Shown here piece by piece: positions 60,420 to 64,000 of a stretch of 64,000 nt of DNA. Source of the DNA: Shimia biformata (GTDB taxonomy: Bacteria > Pseudomonadota > Alphaproteobacteria > Rhodobacterales > Rhodobacteraceae); NCBI RefSeq assembly GCF_016888515.1, contig NZ_JAFEJK010000001.1, forward strand, positions 2,575,475 to 2,639,474, read 5' to 3'. The number at the start of each line of letters is the position of its first letter. The stretch's first letter is position 1. Position numbers and translations under genes: made by a program. The notes below the pieces were generated by a model, which ran no database searches, was not told the origin of the DNA, and worked only from the letters and a program-made list of their open reading frames with translations.

Positions 60420-62417
60420 ATGGTCAAACAACGGACAGCAATGGTCTTTTCGGACCCAGCAGTGACACATAGCGAAACCCTGCCGCAGGTTTTGCTCGCG
60501 CGAGCGACATCCACACCGACCAACCTCGCCGAACGGCACAAGCGCCTGGGCATCTGGCGTGAATTCACCTGGGCCGATGTTCTTGACAGGGTTCGCGCCC
60601 TGGCTCTCGGGTTGGAGAACCTGGGCTTGTCGGCTGGCGAATCCGTCATGATGATTGGCGAAAACGAACCCGAACATTTCTGGGCTGAATACGCCGTCCA
60701 GTCGTTAGGCGGCAAAGTCCTGTCTGTCTATCCGGATCAAAACGCTGAAGAGATTCTGTATCTGGCCGAAGACTCGCAAACGCGGATTTTTCTGGCACAG
60801 GATCAGGAGCAGGTCGATAAATGCATCGAGATTGCGGGCAAGTACTCGGGCGCCCTGGCGGTCGTTTACTGGGACGATTCCGGTCTGTGGGGCTATGATC
60901 ATCCCCTGTTGCATTCGTTTGAAAGTGTGAGCGCGGCCGGGCGTCAGATCCACGCCAAGGAACCCGCCAGATTTGAAGAACACGTAAAACGTGGACGGGC
61001 GGACGATACCGCCTTGCTGTCCTATACCTCGGGTACCACGGGAAAACCCAAGGGCGTTGTCATCAGCCATCGCTACCTGTTCGACAATTGCTCGCGGGTG
61101 ATGGGGGCAATCGAAATCGCGCCGGGCACCGAATACCTGACCTACATTTCGCCGGCCTGGGTCACGGAACAGATTTTCGGCCTGTCGATCGGTTTGATCG
61201 CGCCCATGGTCGTCAACTTCCCCGAAGGCCCTGAAGACGTACTGACCAACATTCGCGAACTGGCGGTCGACGCACTGGTGTTCAGCCCGCGCCAGTGGGA
61301 AAATCTCGCCTCCATCGTTCAGGCCCGGATGCTGGGGGCGGGTAAAATCCGCAATGCGATGTACAACTGGGGTATGAAGGTCGGCCACGACGTTTATGTG
61401 GAACGGCTGGAGGGGCGTAGCCCCAGCCTTGCCGCACGCCTGCAGCTTCCCTTTGCCGAAGCTCTGGTGCTGCATCACCTGCGCGACAATCTTGGCCTTG
61501 GTAAGGCCAAAAACGCAATGAGCGGCGGCGCCCTGATGGCACCTGACGTCTTTCGTATGTTCCACGCGATGGGGGTTAAGCTGCGCAACGTGTATGGCGC
61601 GACCGAAATCGGCCTTCTGACCGCGCATGTCGGCGAAAGCTATCAGCTGGAAACCAGCGGCAGCTGGATGCAAAGCAACACGAACTACGGCGAACCGCTG
61701 GAATACAGGGTCTCGGACGAAGGGGAGCTTCAGGTGCGTGGCGGATCGGGCTTCGGTGGCTATCACGGCAAGCCCGAAAAGACCGCAGAGGAATTGACCG
61801 AAGACGGTTGGTACAAGACCGGTGACGCGGTGTCGATGACCGACGACGGCGAGCTTTTGTTCTTTGACCGTGTCAAGGATATGCGCCGCCTGGCAAATGG
61901 GCACAGCTATCCGCCGCAATTCATCGAAACGCGGTTGCGGTATAGCCCCTTCATCAAGGATCTCATGACCTTGGGCGACGAAACCCGGAGCTTCGTCAGC
62001 GCGCTTATCAATATCGATATGGAAGTTCTCGGGCGTTGGGCGGAAGAGAACAAGATCAGCTTTTCGACCTACACCGATCTCTCGCAGAAACCCGAAGTTC
62101 TGGACCTTATCAAAGGCGAAGTGGCGCGCATCAATGCGCTCCTGCCCGAAGGCTCGCGCGTGGCACGTTTTGCGAATTTTCCCAAGGAACTCGACCCGGA
62201 TGAAGGCGAGTTGACCCGCAGCCGAAAGCTTCGCCGGGCCTTTCTGGAGGAACGGTATGCCAAGCTCGTCGAGGCGATCTATGCTGGCGATGACGAGACA
62301 GATCTCGAAATCGCTGTGACCTATCAGGACGGCCGTCAAGGCGTTCTCAAGACCACGGTTCGCGTGTCGGATGTTGAAAACGCATCGAAGGCTGCCAAGC
62401 GGCAGTCCAAATCTTAA
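60420..62417 (+). CDS. Long-chain-type acyl-CoA ligase linked to ABC transporter
   Basis: A 665-aa AMP-binding enzyme: FTWADVLDRVRALALGLENLG, P-loop LLSYTSGTTGKPKGVVIS, VYGATEIGLLTAH, GWYKTGDAVSMTDDGELLFFDRVKDMRR. The length and extended C-terminal region match the long-chain ACS (FadD15-like) group that is usually found within LivFGHM clusters. Start ATG 60420 is four bases after livG. Likely role: trap the imported acid as CoA ester at the membrane. Confidence 0.9.
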   Translation: MVKQRTAMVFSDPAVTHSETLPQVLLARATSTPTNLAERHKRLGIWREFTWADVLDRVRALALGLENLGLSAGESVMMIGENEPEHFWAEYAVQSLGGKVLSVYPDQNAEEILYLAEDSQTRIFLAQDQEQVDKCIEIAGKYSGALAVVYWDDSGLWGYDHPLLHSFESVSAAGRQIHAKEPARFEEHVKRGRADDTALLSYTSGTTGKPKGVVISHRYLFDNCSRVMGAIEIAPGTEYLTYISPAWVTEQIFGLSIGLIAPMVVNFPEGPEDVLTNIRELAVDALVFSPRQWENLASIVQARMLGAGKIRNAMYNWGMKVGHDVYVERLEGRSPSLAARLQLPFAEALVLHHLRDNLGLGKAKNAMSGGALMAPDVFRMFHAMGVKLRNVYGATEIGLLTAHVGESYQLETSGSWMQSNTNYGEPLEYRVSDEGELQVRGGSGFGGYHGKPEKTAEELTEDGWYKTGDAVSMTDDGELLFFDRVKDMRRLANGHSYPPQFIETRLRYSPFIKDLMTLGDETRSFVSALINIDMEVLGRWAEENKISFSTYTDLSQKPEVLDLIKGEVARINALLPEGSRVARFANFPKELDPDEGELTRSRKLRRAFLEERYAKLVEAIYAGDDETDLEIAVTYQDGRQGVLKTTVRVSDVENASKAAKRQSKS

Positions 62418-62432
62418 AGGAGGTCGGCGACA

Positions 62433-63317
62433 ATGGTCTATTTCATCAATGACATCATTACCGGGGCTTTGATCGGCCTTCTGTATTCGCTGGTGGCCAT
62501 GGGCTTTGTTGTGATTTACCGCGCCAGCAAGGTGTTCAACTTCGCGCAGGGCGAGCTTGTGATCATCGGCGGGTTCATCGTCTGGTTCACAACGATGCAA
62601 GCGGGGCTTAGCCTTTGGTTGTCGATACCCCTTTCGCTGGTTCTGGCCGGGCTGGTCGGGTACGCAATCGAACGGATTTTCCTGACAAAGCTGATCGGTG
62701 AATCGGTTTTCTCGATGGTCATGGTCACCGTCGGCCTTTTGATCCTGCTGCGCGGTTTGGTGCTGCTTGTGTTCGGTCCCGCGGTAAGACCCTTCCCGAT
62801 CATTTTTCCGCTGAAACCCTTGTTCCTCGGCGATATGTTGATCCCGATGAACCTCCTGATAGGTGGGATCATCACCATTGTCGCGGCCGTCGGCCTGTCG
62901 TGGTTCTTCAACCGGACCCGGTCCGGCCTCCGTATGACCGCTGTGGCGGAGGACCACGTCGTAGCTTCCTCGATGGGCATTTCGGTGAAAGGCTCGATTG
63001 CCGTTGCCTGGGTTCTCGGGGCAATCCTGTCCACAATTGGTGCGATGATCTTTCTCAGCGGCAAATCGCTGACCTTCCTGGCCTCGGATATCGGGTTCGC
63101 GGCCCTGCCGGTGGCGCTCTTTGCCGGGCTGGAATCCATCGGCGGGCTTATCCTGGCAGGAATAATCATCGGCATCGCGCAGAGCTTGACCACCAACTAC
63201 CTTGATCCGTTGATCGGTGGCTCGCTCGGCAGTGTCGTTCCATATATCATAATGCTTGCCATTCTGCTGATCCGGCCGACCGGCCTGTTCGGCTGGCGCA
63301 CAATCGAACGGGTGTAA
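62433..63317 (+). CDS. livH: ABC transporter permease LivH type
   Basis: A 294-aa inner-membrane permease with about eight hydrophobic helices and family motifs GALIGLLYSLVAMGFVVIYRA, VFNFAQGELVIIGGF and IAQSLTTNYLDPLIGGSLGSVVPYIIMLAILLIRPTGLFG. ATG 62433 follows AAAGGAGGTCGG. It forms the transmembrane pore with the next gene product. Confidence 0.93.
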   Translation: MVYFINDIITGALIGLLYSLVAMGFVVIYRASKVFNFAQGELVIIGGFIVWFTTMQAGLSLWLSIPLSLVLAGLVGYAIERIFLTKLIGESVFSMVMVTVGLLILLRGLVLLVFGPAVRPFPIIFPLKPLFLGDMLIPMNLLIGGIITIVAAVGLSWFFNRTRSGLRMTAVAEDHVVASSMGISVKGSIAVAWVLGAILSTIGAMIFLSGKSLTFLASDIGFAALPVALFAGLESIGGLILAGIIIGIAQSLTTNYLDPLIGGSLGSVVPYIIMLAILLIRPTGLFGWRTIERV

Positions 63318-63320
63318 TCC

Positions 63321-64000
63321 ATGGATCCTTCTGGCGTATTCCCGACAAGCTATCGCAGTGACAGACGTTTGATCCGAACGCGCTGGCAGTTTCTGGCCCT
63401 CGTCGTATTCATGGCTCTACTGCTGTTGGCGCCTTACCTGGTGAGCAGCCGTATCATCGCTATCCTGAATATGATGATGATCAGCGCCGTCATCGCCGTC
63501 GGGCTTCAGATCTGCACCGGCTATGCGGGCCAGATCAACCTGGGTCAGGCGGCGTTCATGGGGGTCGGCGCCTATACGGCCTCGATACTGGCCTCGAAGA
63601 CCGGCCTTACGTTTCTGCTGACCATTCCTCTGGCCGGGCTCTCGGCTGCGCTGTTCGGCTTTCTCTTTGGCTTGACCGCGGCGCGGATCAAGGGGTTCTA
63701 TCTGGCACTGACCACGATTGCAGCTCAGTTCCTTTTCCACTTTGCCGTATTGAACCTGCCGTCAACCTGGCTGGGTGGATCGAACGGTATCACCGTGCCC
63801 CCGGCCGAGCTTTTCGGGCAGCGATTTGTCAGCGAATCTTCGCAGTTCTATCTGAATTTCGCCGTGACCGCGATCATGGTGGCGGGCGCGTTCGGGATCG
63901 TTCGGTCACGCTTCGGCCGTGCCTTCGTGGCGGTCAGGGATGATGACGTGGCCGCGGGTATAATGGGGATCAATGTCGCGGCCACAAAGGCAAATGCCTT
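63321..64000 (+). CDS. livM: ABC transporter permease LivM type, cut by window end
   Basis: It begins at ATG 63321, three bases after the livH stop, and stays open to the window end (226 codons seen). It has successive hydrophobic helices and the LivM hallmarks GLQICTGYAGQINLGQAAFMGVGAY, FYLALTTIAAQF, GGSNGITVPP and RSRFGRAFVAVRDDDVAAGIMGINV. A substrate-binding protein and LivF ATPase are expected to the right. Confidence 0.92.
   Translation, partial: MDPSGVFPTSYRSDRRLIRTRWQFLALVVFMALLLLAPYLVSSRIIAILNMMMISAVIAVGLQICTGYAGQINLGQAAFMGVGAYTASILASKTGLTFLLTIPLAGLSAALFGFLFGLTAARIKGFYLALTTIAAQFLFHFAVLNLPSTWLGGSNGITVPPAELFGQRFVSESSQFYLNFAVTAIMVAGAFGIVRSRFGRAFVAVRDDDVAAGIMGINVAATKANA

Noticed and set aside
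60705-62957. A 750-codon open frame on the minus strand
   Set aside because: It is a mirror of the acyl-CoA ligase and livH codons (GC-rich third-position shadow), has no motif or ribosome site, and the plus strand encodes unmistakable proteins.
1-64000. tRNA, rRNA, CRISPR arrays, riboswitches, phage genes or toxin-antitoxin pairs
   Set aside because: No cloverleaf, rRNA segment, spaced direct-repeat array, known riboswitch core or phage structural gene was recognised. The small XRE gene has no adjacent toxin-like partner.

Overview
The window looks like a Rhodobacterales (Roseobacter-clade, Alphaproteobacteria) replicon. This rests on the high GC, dense operons with ATGA/TGATG overlaps, a VirB-type secretion operon, and a very large stock of acyl-CoA genes. 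No rRNA, tRNA, CRISPR array or intact transposase was seen.

Layout. (1) 1-8.9 kb, minus strand: a VirB type IV secretion operon read as virB1-B2-B3-B4-lipoprotein-(VirB5/lytic transglycosylase chimera)-virB5-B8-B9-B10. It runs off the left edge, and virB6, virB11 and virD4 are not in view. (2) 8.9-11.2 kb: small accessory genes (two secreted hypotheticals, an XRE regulator, a small hypothetical) whose promoters carry inverted repeats. One 16-bp repeat is shared between the virB promoter region and the 10.6-kb gene. (3) 11.1-19.1 kb, minus: tetR, carboxyltransferase, methylglutaconyl-CoA-hydratase-like enzyme, biotin carboxylase/BCCP, acyl-CoA dehydrogenase, biotin transporter bioY and an MBL hydrolase, closed by an intrinsic terminator. 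(4) 19.2-22.1 kb: SDR and SCP-x-type thiolase (minus), divergent from a gamma-carbonic-anhydrase-like protein. (5) 22.2-28.4 kb, minus: crotonase, AtuA, biotin carboxylase, a separate BCCP and a carboxyltransferase, resembling acyclic-terpene (atu) genes. (6) 28.5-33.5 kb, plus: two IVD-like dehydrogenases, an SDR, a crotonase and two hotdog thioesterases. (7) 33.5-39.9 kb: a single-chain tandem TetR protein, an SDR, an ACS-like ligase, an NmrA-like protein, an AraC regulator and a thioesterase. (8) 39.9-42.9 kb: a scarred junction with gene remnants, then a marR / doxX-GST module. (9) 42.9-46.5 kb, minus: a FadH-like reductase and a CoA ligase. (10) 46.5-64 kb, plus: three dehydrogenases, a crotonase, a PaaK-like ligase, a third carboxylase pair, an HMG-CoA-lyase-like enzyme, an SDR, a citryl-CoA-lyase-like protein, an HTD2-type dehydratase, then a branched-chain-amino-acid-type ABC transporter with its own acyl-CoA ligase.

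How it fits together. From about 12 to 64 kb the genes encode uptake, CoA activation, alpha/beta desaturation, beta-methyl carboxylation (three biotin-dependent carboxylases), hydration, retro-aldol cleavage and thiolysis. That is the chemistry needed for methyl-branched or isoprenoid acids, possibly alicyclic ones. A palindrome, CTAACA-N2-TGTTAG, occurs at six intergenic promoters across 40 kb, at several of them overlapping the predicted -10. It sits next to both TetR genes, so the region is probably one acyl-CoA-responsive regulon. The substrate cannot be named from sequence alone.
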